Shown piece by piece: positions 17,208 to 25,717 of a DNA stretch of 64,000 bases (positions within the stretch are counted from its first letter, which is position 1; each line of letters opens with the position of its first letter). Both the position numbers and the translations under genes were made by a program. A model generated the notes under the pieces. The model saw only the letters and a program-made list of their open reading frames with translations, had not been told where the DNA came from and did not search any database. This DNA is from Anaerocolumna chitinilytica. Its GTDB lineage: Bacteria; Bacillota; Clostridia; Lachnospirales; Lachnospiraceae. The stretch covers positions 124,001 through 188,000 of the forward strand of contig NZ_AP023368.1 of the NCBI RefSeq assembly GCF_014218355.1, given 5' to 3'.

Positions 17208-18407
17208 ATGGTAATTGAAATGGAAAGAAATTATATTGATATCGAGATAATAGAAGAGAATGGTAAACTATACAGAAATAAATTGATGGACACCATCGAA
17301 GCCCGTATTCCGAATACGCCATATAAGAGCTGTCATGCGGCAGACCTTCTGGAGCTTCCAGGCGGAGATCTTCTGTGCTGCTGGTTCGCGGGTTCCGATG
17401 AGGGAAATGCAGATGTAAGTATTGTATTATCAAGATTAAATGCAGATTCCAGTGCCTGGACAGAACCGGTAAAGGTATCCGATGATTCTACCCGTTCTGA
17501 ACAGAACCCATCCCTTTTTCTGACACCGGCGGGCGAGATCTGGCTTATGTATACCGCCCAGGTTGCAAGGACCCCGGAGATAGAGGAAGGATTCAATCTT
17601 CAGTATACGGCTGAGATTAGAAGAAAAGTTTCAAAAGATGGTGGTTATACCTGGGGTAAGACAGAAGTAATGTTTGAGCGTCCGGGTTCCTTTTGCAGGC
17701 AGAAGATCCAGGTGCTATCAAACGGTCGTTTTATATTTGGTAACTGGATATGCTTTAGCGATGACTCCCGAAACGGGAGTGATATTACAGTAATGCAGAT
17801 ATCAGATGACAAGGGTTCAAGCTGGAGAGAGGTTCCAGTACCCGAGAGCCAGGGAAGAGTACATGCCAATATCGTAGAGACAGAGCCCGGTATGTTGACA
17901 GCAATCTTTCGAAGCCGCTTTGCGGACCACATCTATGTTTCCTTCTCAAAAGATAACGGAGATAGCTGGAGTGTCCCCACAGCGACAGAGCTTCTTAATA
18001 ATAACTCCAGTATCTCCGCAATCAAGCTTCAAAGCGGAGCAATCGGCCTTATCTATAATCCGGTAGCGTTTAATGCGGATACAAAAAAGACTGTCTGGCC
18101 TGACCAGAGATGTCCGGTCACCCTTGCTATATCGGAGGATGGAGGAGTTACCTGGCCTTACCAGAGAATCATTGAACTGGGAGAAGGGTTTACCGGTATA
18201 TGGAACGATATTAATAACGGCAGATATGAGTACCCGGTTATGATGCAGGGAAGTGATGGCAATATACATGTGGCATACAGCTGGGGTAACATGAAGTTCG
18301 GTAAAAGAAAATGTATAAAGTATCTCTGTGTGGAGGAAGCCTGGATCCGTGGGAGTAAGGTGTGCTATGGTGCTGAAAATAATCCTTCCATGCCTTGCAG
18401 AAGGTAG
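17208..18407 (+). CDS. BNR/sialidase-fold protein, cytosolic
   Basis: A 399-residue six-bladed beta-propeller protein of the BNR_2 sialidase superfamily. Four Asp-box motifs (S-x-D-x-G-x-x-W) are visible: SKDGGYTW, SDDKGSSW, SKDNGDSW and SEDGGVTW. The N-terminal part has ARIP and CHAADLLELPGGDLLCCWFAG, typical of the bacterial group annotated as exo-alpha-sialidase. There is no signal peptide, so it acts on sugar already imported by the adjacent transporter. True sialidase activity is not proven: this subgroup is widespread in strains without sialic acid use. The start may be 17208 or 17220; the GGAAAGG at about 17199 suits the second better. It is the last gene of the operon, before a terminator. 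Confidence 0.75.
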   Translation: MVIEMERNYIDIEIIEENGKLYRNKLMDTIEARIPNTPYKSCHAADLLELPGGDLLCCWFAGSDEGNADVSIVLSRLNADSSAWTEPVKVSDDSTRSEQNPSLFLTPAGEIWLMYTAQVARTPEIEEGFNLQYTAEIRRKVSKDGGYTWGKTEVMFERPGSFCRQKIQVLSNGRFIFGNWICFSDDSRNGSDITVMQISDDKGSSWREVPVPESQGRVHANIVETEPGMLTAIFRSRFADHIYVSFSKDNGDSWSVPTATELLNNNSSISAIKLQSGAIGLIYNPVAFNADTKKTVWPDQRCPVTLAISEDGGVTWPYQRIIELGEGFTGIWNDINNGRYEYPVMMQGSDGNIHVAYSWGNMKFGKRKCIKYLCVEEAWIRGSKVCYGAENNPSMPCRR

Positions 18408-18457
18408 AAAGAAATTAATAAGGATAATATAGTTTTAAGACATCCTAATAAAATTAC

Positions 18458-18512
18458 AAGAAGTATAAATGCTTACTATTAAGAAACAACAGGGGCTTTA
18501 TACTTCTTTTTT
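18458..18512 (+). terminator. Rho-independent terminator ending the acid-sugar operon
   Basis: AAGAAGTATAAA (18458-18469) pairs perfectly with TTTATACTTCTT (18497-18508), followed by TTTT. Confidence 0.85.
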
Positions 18513-18556
18513 ATCTTTGACACGTTGACATTGAAAGTATTATATGGGAAAATAAC

Positions 18557-18606
18557 AAAAAGCAAAGCTTCAAGTTTTCTGGTTACAGAGGCTTGAGGCT
18601 TTTTGC
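18557..18606. terminator. Second terminator-like hairpin
   Basis: GCAAAGCTTCAAG pairs with CTTGAGGCTTTTTGC (one G-T pair and a small bulge), with A- and T-rich flanks. It lies just after the main terminator and could act in either direction. Confidence 0.5.
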
Positions 18607-18711
18607 ATAAGCTTGTCTGCCATATGGAACAGTATAAAAGGATAAACAGGCTTTTCACAATTTTCTCTTTTGATTTGAGCATGGGCGAAAGCCCATCACA
18701 TGGAGGTTAAT

Positions 18712-18936
18712 ATGAAGAAAACATTTTCAGAAAATCAAATTGGAACAATAAAAAGTATAGTTGAGAACGAATTGCAAAGTGATAGAAAACAGAGGGTGTC
18801 AGCGATGAAAGCCTTCGGGTGGACGATTGCAGGGATTGCCTGCAGTTTTTTGGTTATTTTATTTATACCGGAATTGCTAAGAAAAGGGGCATCCAGAATA
18901 TATAAAATGAGAATCCATAAAAATAAGGAGCTATAA
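18712..18936 (+). CDS. Small single-helix membrane protein
   Basis: A 74-residue protein with a charged N-terminus (about 1-30), one hydrophobic helix (about 38-58) and a basic tail. I do not recognise a family. The ATG at 18700 lies within the ribosome site (ATGGAGGTT), so 18712 is the preferred start. A small hairpin with a GAAA loop (GGGC-GAAA-GCCC at 18683-18694) lies just upstream. It is followed after 33 bases by the DUF697 GTPase, so it may be a partner or membrane anchor (inference). Confidence 0.6.
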   Translation: MKKTFSENQIGTIKSIVENELQSDRKQRVSAMKAFGWTIAGIACSFLVILFIPELLRKGASRIYKMRIHKNKEL

Positions 18937-18969
18937 ACAGAGAAATCTACTGCAAAGGAAGAGGGAAAG

Positions 18970-20103
18970 ATGGAGCTTAATATTTCAGATATAGCCAGTC
19001 AGTGCATTACTGAAATCAATAAAAAAATTAAAAATCTGAAAAATCTTAATATCATAGTTGCCGGAAAGACGGGAGTAGGCAAAAGTACGCTAATTAATTA
19101 TATCTTCAGGGAGCAGCTTGCACAGACGGGAATAGGCAGACCGGTAACCCAGCATATTCAGATGATTACGAAAAAGGATGTACCCTTAACCATCTATGAC
19201 ACCAAAGGCCTGGAGCTTGGGCGTGATACCCAGAAGGAGATCAAAGGCGAGATTATAGATAAAATCAAAGAAGGGTTATATTCCAAGGATGAAAATAAAT
19301 GCATTCATTGTATCTGGTACTGTATCAATACGGCATCTGACCGTATCGAAGAAGACGAGATAGAGTGGATCAAAGAATTCACAGAGGACAATAAAGATAT
19401 TCAGGTGCCTCTTATTATCGTATTGACCAAATCCTTCTCAAAGAAAAAAGCGAAGGAATTCAAGGACTATATCGACAGCCTGAATCTGCCGGTATGTGCT
19501 ATTGTACCGGTATTGGCACTGGATTACGAAATAGATGAAGAATATATAGCAAAGGCTTATGGCGGTGAGGAGCTGATTGAAATCATGGGGGAGCTGTTAG
19601 GGGAGGAATTGATCCCCACCCTCCAGAATGTTCAAAGAGCAGCCGTTAAACAGAAGGTAAAGTATGCAAGAGGTGTGGTTGCTACTACGGTTACAGCCAG
19701 CTTTGCCGAAGGCTTTACCCCTGTGCCTTTCGCCGATGCGGCACTGCTTGTACCGACCCAGGTGGCAATGATTGCCTCTATCACGGTGGCCTTTGGCCTG
19801 AAAGTGGACAAGGGTATCATCGCTTCTTTTATTACCTCGATTCTTGGCACTACCGGAGCAACTCTTGCAGGGCGGTCTATCGTGGCTGGTTTATTTAAGC
19901 TTATTCCGGGTGCTGGAACTATTATTGGCGGTGCTATCTCGGGAGGGACAGCCGCACTTATAACCACGGCACTGGGAGAAGCCTATATCAGATTGATGGA
20001 GAGAATGTGTCTGGGGGAAATAAAGGCGTCTGATATCTCCAGCAAAGAGGCCATGACAGAGATGAAAGAAATCTTTAAAGAAGAACTAAAAGACAGGAAG
20101 TAA
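18970..20103 (+). CDS. Era-like GTPase with DUF697 domain
   Basis: A 377-residue protein. Residues 1-200 form a TRAFAC GTPase domain: G1 GKTGVGKS, G3 DTKG, G4-like LTKS. From about residue 225 a DUF697/YcjF-type domain follows, with two hydrophobic amphipathic stretches (near 235-270 and 295-340) that probably insert in or associate with membrane. The family is linked to membrane or stress functions but has no agreed role. It is co-transcribed with the small membrane protein before it and probably the serine hydrolase after it. Confidence 0.8.
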   Translation: MELNISDIASQCITEINKKIKNLKNLNIIVAGKTGVGKSTLINYIFREQLAQTGIGRPVTQHIQMITKKDVPLTIYDTKGLELGRDTQKEIKGEIIDKIKEGLYSKDENKCIHCIWYCINTASDRIEEDEIEWIKEFTEDNKDIQVPLIIVLTKSFSKKKAKEFKDYIDSLNLPVCAIVPVLALDYEIDEEYIAKAYGGEELIEIMGELLGEELIPTLQNVQRAAVKQKVKYARGVVATTVTASFAEGFTPVPFADAALLVPTQVAMIASITVAFGLKVDKGIIASFITSILGTTGATLAGRSIVAGLFKLIPGAGTIIGGAISGGTAALITTALGEAYIRLMERMCLGEIKASDISSKEAMTEMKEIFKEELKDRK

Positions 20104-20116
20104 TTAGGAGGATGTT

Positions 20117-21007
20117 ATGTCGGGTTTATTGAAGGAATTTTTAAATTATGCAGATCAGGAAAGGCTGGTTATTAATTATATACAGGTGAGAAAACAGGGT
20201 GAAATACTAGAGGAGTATCAGAGGCTTCAATCTAAAACCCGTCTGAATACCTGGTCTGCCAGCAAAAGTTTTGTCTCAGCGGCTGCGGGGATTGCTATAG
20301 GGGAAGGACTGCTTGATCTACAGGAGAAGGTATATTTAAGTTTTGAAGAATATTTGCCGGAGCATCCCGATGAGAATTTATTTCATATTACGGTAAGAGA
20401 TATGTTAACTATGACATCAGGGCTGGAATCGCCGCTATTCTTTGCGGATGATGCACAGAGATATGCAACAGAGGACTGGATTGAATTTTTCTTTCAGCAG
20501 AAGTTCCTTTATAAACCGGGCAGCCGTTTTCTATACAGTAATTTTAATACCTATATGGTCAGTTGTCTGATTGAAAAGAGAGCCGGTCAGAACTTACTGG
20601 AATATCTGCGAAACAGGTTGTTTAAACCTTTGGGTATCCTAAGTCCCGATTGGACCTTCTGCCCCAAGGGACATGTACATGCTGCCAACGGCCTGTATCT
20701 GACAATTGATGAGATGGCAAATTTCGGAGAAATGCTTCTAAACGGCGGAAAATACGGAAATAAACAGGTTGTTCCCGCTGACTATGTGAAGGAAGCAACT
20801 ACCAACCGCTTAGACTTATCAGAGCCGGAAAATGGATATGGCTATCAGTTCTGGATTAATCCGGATCATATATCCTACCGAGCAGACGGCAAGTTCGGTC
20901 AATATGTTATAGTGCTGCCTCAGAAAGAGGCGGTAGTGGCAGTTCAATCACTGGAGAGCAGAGATGTGTTTTCAGCAGTTTGGGAGCAGATAGTATCTAA
21001 GCTTTAA
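20117..21007 (+). CDS. Beta-lactamase-fold serine hydrolase
   Basis: A 296-residue class C beta-lactamase/penicillin-binding-protein-like enzyme. The nucleophile motif SASK (S-x-x-K) is in NTWSASKSFVSAA, the second motif YSN in FLYSNFNTY, and a late KFGQY occupies the position of the KTG-like third motif. There is no signal peptide, so it is probably a cytosolic esterase or peptidase rather than a cell-wall enzyme. The start follows AGGAGG directly after the GTPase gene (13 bases). Confidence 0.83.
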   Translation: MSGLLKEFLNYADQERLVINYIQVRKQGEILEEYQRLQSKTRLNTWSASKSFVSAAAGIAIGEGLLDLQEKVYLSFEEYLPEHPDENLFHITVRDMLTMTSGLESPLFFADDAQRYATEDWIEFFFQQKFLYKPGSRFLYSNFNTYMVSCLIEKRAGQNLLEYLRNRLFKPLGILSPDWTFCPKGHVHAANGLYLTIDEMANFGEMLLNGGKYGNKQVVPADYVKEATTNRLDLSEPENGYGYQFWINPDHISYRADGKFGQYVIVLPQKEAVVAVQSLESRDVFSAVWEQIVSKL

Positions 21008-21009
21008 AG

Positions 21010-21183
21010 TAATTTCTATTGCCCAAAATCTGAGATAACAGTAATTGCGGAAGGTGTTGAAACGAAAGAGCAGTTTAGATATTTAGCTGGAGTGCTATGC
21101 TATGCAGGGGTATTATAGGTGTAAACTTCTATCCGGAGAGAAATTAACTGAAGGGATAAAATCTACAAACAGAATGGTATTTT
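21010..21183 (+). pseudogene. Remnant of an EAL-domain phosphodiesterase gene
   Basis: A short stretch reads ITVIAEGVETKEQFRYLAG, matching the conserved AEGVET segment of EAL cyclic-di-GMP phosphodiesterases, then stops. After a one-base frame change the next part reads QGYYRCKLLSGEKLTEGIK, the usual QGYY segment and C-terminal end of the same domain. No start codon or catalytic EAL motif remains. This is a decayed 3' fragment with a frameshift, lying directly after the serine hydrolase gene. It shows gene loss or recombination at this site. Confidence 0.7.
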
Positions 21184-21279
21184 GAAAAAAATTTAGAACA
21201 TGACATATAGTTGTCCTCTTTTATCAGGTATAGTAGAAATAGAATCAGGAATTTTATTAAACAAATAAAGGAGCAGGAT

Positions 21280-21915
21280 ATGGATAAGGTGGACTACAAA
21301 AAAGCATTTAAAGAGTTATATCAGCCTGGGACAGTTCCTACCGCGATTGAAGTTCCCCAAATGAATTTCATACAGGTGGATGGACACGGAGATCCCAATG
21401 AGCCTGATGGGGAGTATCAGCAGGCAGTGGAGATTCTCTATGCATTATCCTATACAATTAAGATGTCTTTGAAAAAAGAGGAATCGATTGGTTATTTTGA
21501 ATATGTGGTACCTCCCCTGGAGGGCTTCTGGGAAATAGAAGACAATGAAGACTACGATGTTAATAAGAAATCAAAGTTTGTTTGGACATCCATGATTCGT
21601 CAGCCTGAATTTGTGGATGAGGCAGTTTTTAAAATTGCATTAGAACTTACCAGAAGGAAGAAGCCCCAGATGTTATTGGAAAAGGCAAGATTTGTATCAT
21701 TTACAGAGGGCTTATGTGTACAGTGCATGCATCTTGGAAGTTATGATGATGAGCCGGCGACACTTGAAAAAATGAGAAAATTCATAGAGACTAATGGTAT
21801 GGTGTTCGATTTATCGGAGGAAAGGAAACATCACGAGATATATCTTTCTGACCCTCGAAAAGGAACACCTTCAAGCAGGAAGACTATTCTTCGGTATCCG
21901 GTAAAAAGGATATGA
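21280..21915 (+). CDS. GyrI-like small-molecule-binding domain protein
   Basis: A 211-residue protein matching the stand-alone GyrI-like/SOUL-fold ligand-binding proteins: MDKVDYKKAFKELYQP at the start, IEVPQMNFIQVDGHGDPN, a YFEYVVPPLEGFWEIE segment, and an HEIYLSDPRK end. Related domains bind drugs or dyes in transcription factors such as TipA and Rob, and some stand-alone members act as hydrolases. The start at 21280 follows AAAGGAGC; a longer reading lacks a ribosome site. It has no clear operon partner. Confidence 0.78.
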   Translation: MDKVDYKKAFKELYQPGTVPTAIEVPQMNFIQVDGHGDPNEPDGEYQQAVEILYALSYTIKMSLKKEESIGYFEYVVPPLEGFWEIEDNEDYDVNKKSKFVWTSMIRQPEFVDEAVFKIALELTRRKKPQMLLEKARFVSFTEGLCVQCMHLGSYDDEPATLEKMRKFIETNGMVFDLSEERKHHEIYLSDPRKGTPSSRKTILRYPVKRI

Positions 21916-22001
21916 TAATATACGTTATAATAAAGTGATATAATAAAAAAGGTAGTAATAAAAAGGAGTAATAAAAAAAGTATAAGATTGTTAAAATAAA
22001 G

Positions 22002-22055
22002 AAGTGCTCTGGTGTCCGTTTATTCGTAAAGATAAGGAAACCAGAGTACTTTTGC
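22002..22055. terminator. Terminator between convergent genes
   Basis: AAGTGCTCTGG (22002-22012) pairs with CCAGAGTACTT (22041-22051) with one mismatch, followed by TTTGC. It separates the GyrI-like gene from the minus-strand LacI transcript. Confidence 0.7.
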
Positions 22056-22069
22056 TATGCTCAACAACT

Positions 22070-22270
22070 TTATAAAGTATTGTGCTCCGACATCAGTTTA
22101 GATAAATTACTATAATAACGGTCAGTAACCATAAGAGATACTGCGGCATATTTTTTAAGGCTTTCCAGCTCTTCTTGGGAGGTAGGGTAGGATGCCTGAA
22201 AATTGCCGTTAGGATTCTCCAGGTCTTCATAAATTTGTTCTAGTGTCTTGAAATATTCTGTACGATTCAT
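22070..22270 (-). CDS. Small protein downstream of LacI regulator
   Basis: A 66-residue acidic protein of unknown function, probably helical (NRTEYFKTLEQIYEDLEN…). AAGAAAGGAAC before its ATG gives a good ribosome site, and it starts 21 bases after the LacI stop codon on the same strand, so it is co-transcribed. I recognise no family. Confidence 0.6.
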   Translation of the reverse strand: MNRTEYFKTLEQIYEDLENPNGNFQASYPTSQEELESLKKYAAVSLMVTDRYYSNLSKLMSEHNTL

Positions 22271-22291
22271 GTTAGTTCCTTTCTTAGTTAG

Positions 22292-23362
22292 TTAACGCTT
22301 GATACCAAGATGAGTACCACAGCTTTCTCGAATTACCAATTCCGGTGCCAGTGAAAACTTTGGGGGACTGCTGTTCCCTCCGATAATGTTAATTAAAGTA
22401 TTAATTACCAGTCTACCTAGTAAATCATGATGCTGATTGATACTTGTCAGCCTTGGGATATGAAATTCTCCGTTTTCAAATTGATCGCAGCTTATGAAAG
22501 CAACTTCTTCCGGTACCTTTATGGACAAGTCCTGCAAGGCACGCTCCGAGCCGATGGCTACATTATCATTAATAGCCAGAAAGGCTGTAAAAGGTACATT
22601 TCTGCTGACTAAGGTATTGATAGCTGAATATCCGTCCTTTGAATAATAATCGGAAAGGGAGATCAACCGTTCGTCGACGGATAAGCCAAGTTCCTTTAAG
22701 GCGCTTTTGTAAGCGTTTACACGAATATCTGTAATAGTTACATTAGGCTGACCGCCTACAAAGGCAATTTGCCTGTGGCCGAGCATGTAAAGATAATTTA
22801 TTGCCAGGGTAACTCCCTGTCCGGTTTCCGGATGTATAAACACACAATTTGTATCTTCTATTTCTTTACCAATTACAACAACGGGAAGCTGGTCGGATAA
22901 TCTTTTTAACGCTTGCTTGTAATTCACATCTACAGTAACTAAATCCACTTGACCGCCTATAATAAGGACTCCGTCCACCTGTTTTTCTACTAACATCTGA
23001 AAGTAATACGCCTCATCTCTGGTATTACGAATTCCGTGGGAAGAACCGCCAAACAAGGTGTTACAAAGAAGCAGGGTGTAACCGGCCTCTAAGGAAAAAC
23101 GCTCGATTTCTAAGAACATAGATGAAAAATACGGGTTAGAAATATCAGGCAGAACAACACCAATAGTCATTGTTTGCTTAGAGATTAACCCCCTGGCTAG
23201 TGCGTTTGGAGAAAAATTGTATTTCTGAATCACCTCTTCAACACGCTTTCGGCGTTCTGCTGAGACAGAGGTGTTTCCATTCATGACACGGGAAACTGTG
23301 GCAATTGATACCTGTGCTTCATCGGCTATTTGATTTATTGTGATATGTTCTTTGTCTCCCAA
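22292..23362 (-). CDS. LacI-family repressor of the amino-sugar operon
   Basis: A 356-residue repressor. The N-terminal helix-turn-helix (ITINQIADEAQVSIATVSRVMNG) and hinge (SPNALARGL) are typical, followed by a periplasmic-binding-fold sensor (IGVVLPDISNPYFSSM…). The start is TTG at 23362 after AAAGGA, because no in-frame ATG precedes the helix-turn-helix. It is divergent from the glycan operon. Two identical operators (TGAAAACGTTTACA) lie in the intergenic region, one over the operon promoter start and one upstream of its own promoter. The effector is probably an amino sugar or its phosphate (inference). Confidence 0.9.
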   Translation of the reverse strand: MGDKEHITINQIADEAQVSIATVSRVMNGNTSVSAERRKRVEEVIQKYNFSPNALARGLISKQTMTIGVVLPDISNPYFSSMFLEIERFSLEAGYTLLLCNTLFGGSSHGIRNTRDEAYYFQMLVEKQVDGVLIIGGQVDLVTVDVNYKQALKRLSDQLPVVVIGKEIEDTNCVFIHPETGQGVTLAINYLYMLGHRQIAFVGGQPNVTITDIRVNAYKSALKELGLSVDERLISLSDYYSKDGYSAINTLVSRNVPFTAFLAINDNVAIGSERALQDLSIKVPEEVAFISCDQFENGEFHIPRLTSINQHHDLLGRLVINTLINIIGGNSSPPKFSLAPELVIRESCGTHLGIKR

Positions 23363-23449
23363 TTATTACATCCTTTCTGCAGTCTGCTTTTCTATGGCAA
23401 ATCTATCATATATGATTCATAAGCGTTCATTTCTATTCTCGTTATCAAT

Positions 23450-23478
23450 AATATAGCATAGTCCTTAAAAAAAATCAA
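23450..23478 (-). promoter_or_regulatory. Promoter of the LacI regulator gene
   Basis: Read on the minus strand: -35 TTGATT at 23478-23473, 17-base spacer, -10 TATATT at 23455-23450. Confidence 0.6.
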
Positions 23479-23484
23479 TGACAA

Positions 23485-23498
23485 TGTAAACGTTTTCA
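23485..23498. promoter_or_regulatory. LacI-type operator O2
   Basis: TGTAAACGTTTTCA, the exact reverse complement of O1 at 23654-23667. It lies just upstream of the lacI -35 box. The centre-to-centre distance to O1 is 169 bp, about 16 helical turns, compatible with DNA looping. It also fits the CcpA cre consensus. Confidence 0.8.
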
Positions 23499-23616
23499 AA
23501 TATTCACAAAGATTTTATTTTGTTTCAATGTAAGAAACTCTTAAAAGTAGCCAATAAGACAATGATAATATCGAATTATAGTGATAAATATTACAAAAAT
23601 AATTCTGAACTCACTA

Positions 23617-23645
23617 TTGACAATCAAAAATCCGTGTGATATATT
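23617..23645 (+). promoter_or_regulatory. Promoter of the amino-sugar glycan operon
   Basis: -35 TTGACA (23617-23622), 17-base spacer, -10 TATATT (23640-23645). Operator O1 begins 9 bases after the -10 box, covering the transcription start region, so bound repressor would block transcription. Confidence 0.75.
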
Positions 23646-23653
23646 TCTGCTTG

Positions 23654-23667
23654 TGAAAACGTTTACA
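23654..23667. promoter_or_regulatory. LacI-type operator O1
   Basis: TGAAAACGTTTACA with central CG, a typical LacI-family operator. It matches cre consensus as well, so CcpA may also act here. Confidence 0.8.
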
Positions 23668-23691
23668 AAAAACGAAAGGGGTGATGGATAA

Positions 23692-24651
23692 ATGAAATTA
23701 AGTAAAAAAGAATCTGCAGATAAAAAGAAGGGATTTGGAAAGTGGGCAGTCTCTCTGCGCAAGGATCAGGCATTTCTGATTATGTGTATTCCTGCAATTT
23801 TGTATTTTTTGATATTTGCTTATCTTCCGATGCCTGGTATTTATGTAGCCTTTACAAACTTTAACTACAACAAAGGTATCTTTGGAAGTTCCTTTATAGG
23901 ACTGGATAATTTGAAATTTATTACTTTGTCTGGAAAACTGGGAGTGCTGATTAGAAATACAGTTTTGTATAACCTTGCCTTTCTGGTTACCAGCCATCTC
24001 ATTCAGATAGCAATAGCGGTATTGCTGAATGAAATCCGTAATAAAAAGTTCCGAAAGCTGTCTCAATCACTTTTAATTTTACCAAATTTCATTTCCTATG
24101 TTTTGGTTGGTCTGTTTAGCTTTGCAATTTTTAATAGTACCAACGGTATCTTAAATCATTTTTTAATGAGCCTGGGTAGAAATGAAGCACAAATCTACTC
24201 TACGCCATCCGTGTGGCCGGCAATATTAGTAATCGTAAACCTGTGGAAGGGAGCGGGATATGGTTCTATTGTGTATTTTGCAGCACTTACCGGTTTGGAC
24301 CATGAAATCCTGGAAGCAGCGCAGGTAGATGGAGCCAGTACCATTCAGAAAATACGTTATATTACCTTACCCAGCCTGAAACCAACATTTATTATCTTAG
24401 TTCTTTTGTCAATTGGAGGAATACTAAGAGGGAATTTTGATTTATTCTACAATATGGTTGGCAGCAGTAATGTGGTATTACATAATTCTACGGATGTGCT
24501 TGAAACCTATGTGTTCCGGGCAATGACAAATAATTTTCAATTCAGCACAGCAGCAGCGGTATCCTTTGTACAATCCATATTTGGTTTTGTCCTGGTAATG
24601 ACCACCAATATGATTGTGAAAAAGATAGAGCCCGACTATGCATTATTTTAG
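23692..24651 (+). CDS. Sugar ABC transporter permease (LplB type)
   Basis: A 319-residue permease with a basic ~25-residue cytosolic N-terminus, six helices and the EAA loop EAAQVDGASTIQKIRYITLP. First gene of the LacI-controlled operon; ribosome site AAAGGGGTG. Partner of the next permease and the lipoprotein at 25718. No ATPase is present, so a shared one is presumed. Confidence 0.9.
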   Translation: MKLSKKESADKKKGFGKWAVSLRKDQAFLIMCIPAILYFLIFAYLPMPGIYVAFTNFNYNKGIFGSSFIGLDNLKFITLSGKLGVLIRNTVLYNLAFLVTSHLIQIAIAVLLNEIRNKKFRKLSQSLLILPNFISYVLVGLFSFAIFNSTNGILNHFLMSLGRNEAQIYSTPSVWPAILVIVNLWKGAGYGSIVYFAALTGLDHEILEAAQVDGASTIQKIRYITLPSLKPTFIILVLLSIGGILRGNFDLFYNMVGSSNVVLHNSTDVLETYVFRAMTNNFQFSTAAAVSFVQSIFGFVLVMTTNMIVKKIEPDYALF

Positions 24652-24705
24652 GACAGAACAGCCCTTAATTATGTACGCGTTAAAGTACGCAGATGGGAGC
24701 CAATA

Positions 24706-25608
24706 ATGAAGAAAAACAAAAAAAAGGGTGATTTATCGGGCCGGATTATCCGGATTATTGGATATTTATTTATTTCGTTTCTAGCCATATCATGTTTGCT
24801 GCCCTTTCTTATCATGGTTTCGGCTTCTTTTGAAAATGAAAAAGTCTTAGTTACTCAGGGGTATCATTTGCTGCCGAAACAATTTACAGTCTATGCCTAT
24901 CAGATTATTCTGGGTGGAAGCAATGAAATTGTAGGTTCCTATATTGTAACGGTACTCTTAACGATTATTGGAACCACTTTGGGATTATTTATTACTGCTA
25001 TGACCGGATATGTTTTGCAAAGACCAGATTTCCAGCGCAGAAATAAAGTCTCGTTATTTCTGTTTTTTACAACTCTGTTTTCCGGCGGGTTGGTACCGTT
25101 TTATCTTTTAATGACGAGATATCTTCATCTGAAGAATAATTACCTTGCGATATTATTACCATCCCTTCTTAGTGCATGGAACATCATTATGATGAAGAAT
25201 TTTATTCGCAACTCCATTCCTCATAGCGTCAGTGAAGCGGCAAATATCGACGGTGCATCTCCGTTTGTAACTTTCACAAGAGTAATATTTCCAATGTCAA
25301 AGCCGGCACTTGCTACAATCGGTTTATTTATCGGATTAGGCTATTGGAATGAATGGTATAATTCCATGTTATTTTTGGATAGCAGTGTTGCTTACAGACC
25401 TCTGCAGCTTTTGCTCTACAATCTTATTAACAGAGCGGAATATCTAAAAAATTCCATGGCAGGACGTAATATTCTAGCCCAGAACCTGCCCTTAGAAACA
25501 GTCAAGATGGCAACGGCTGTTTTGGCCACGGGACCTATCATCCTTGCGTATCCCATGGTACAAAAGTATTTTATATCCGGTATTACCGTTGGAGCCGTGA
25601 AAGGATAA
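24706..25608 (+). CDS. Sugar ABC transporter permease (YtcP type)
   Basis: A 300-residue second permease with six helices, the EAA loop SEAANIDGASPFVTFTRVIFP and the family C-terminus SGITVGAVKG. The ribosome site GGGAGCC precedes the start. It lies 54 bases after the LplB-type partner. Confidence 0.9.
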   Translation: MKKNKKKGDLSGRIIRIIGYLFISFLAISCLLPFLIMVSASFENEKVLVTQGYHLLPKQFTVYAYQIILGGSNEIVGSYIVTVLLTIIGTTLGLFITAMTGYVLQRPDFQRRNKVSLFLFFTTLFSGGLVPFYLLMTRYLHLKNNYLAILLPSLLSAWNIIMMKNFIRNSIPHSVSEAANIDGASPFVTFTRVIFPMSKPALATIGLFIGLGYWNEWYNSMLFLDSSVAYRPLQLLLYNLINRAEYLKNSMAGRNILAQNLPLETVKMATAVLATGPIILAYPMVQKYFISGITVGAVKG

Positions 25609-25717
25609 GTTATTGAAAATTCCATTTGGTCTGACCGATTGTGCGCAGGTTGGCTGGATTGATTGGGGTTCAATATAAAGTAGTTAGATTCAAAAACTAT
25701 AGTATGGGAGATATAAA

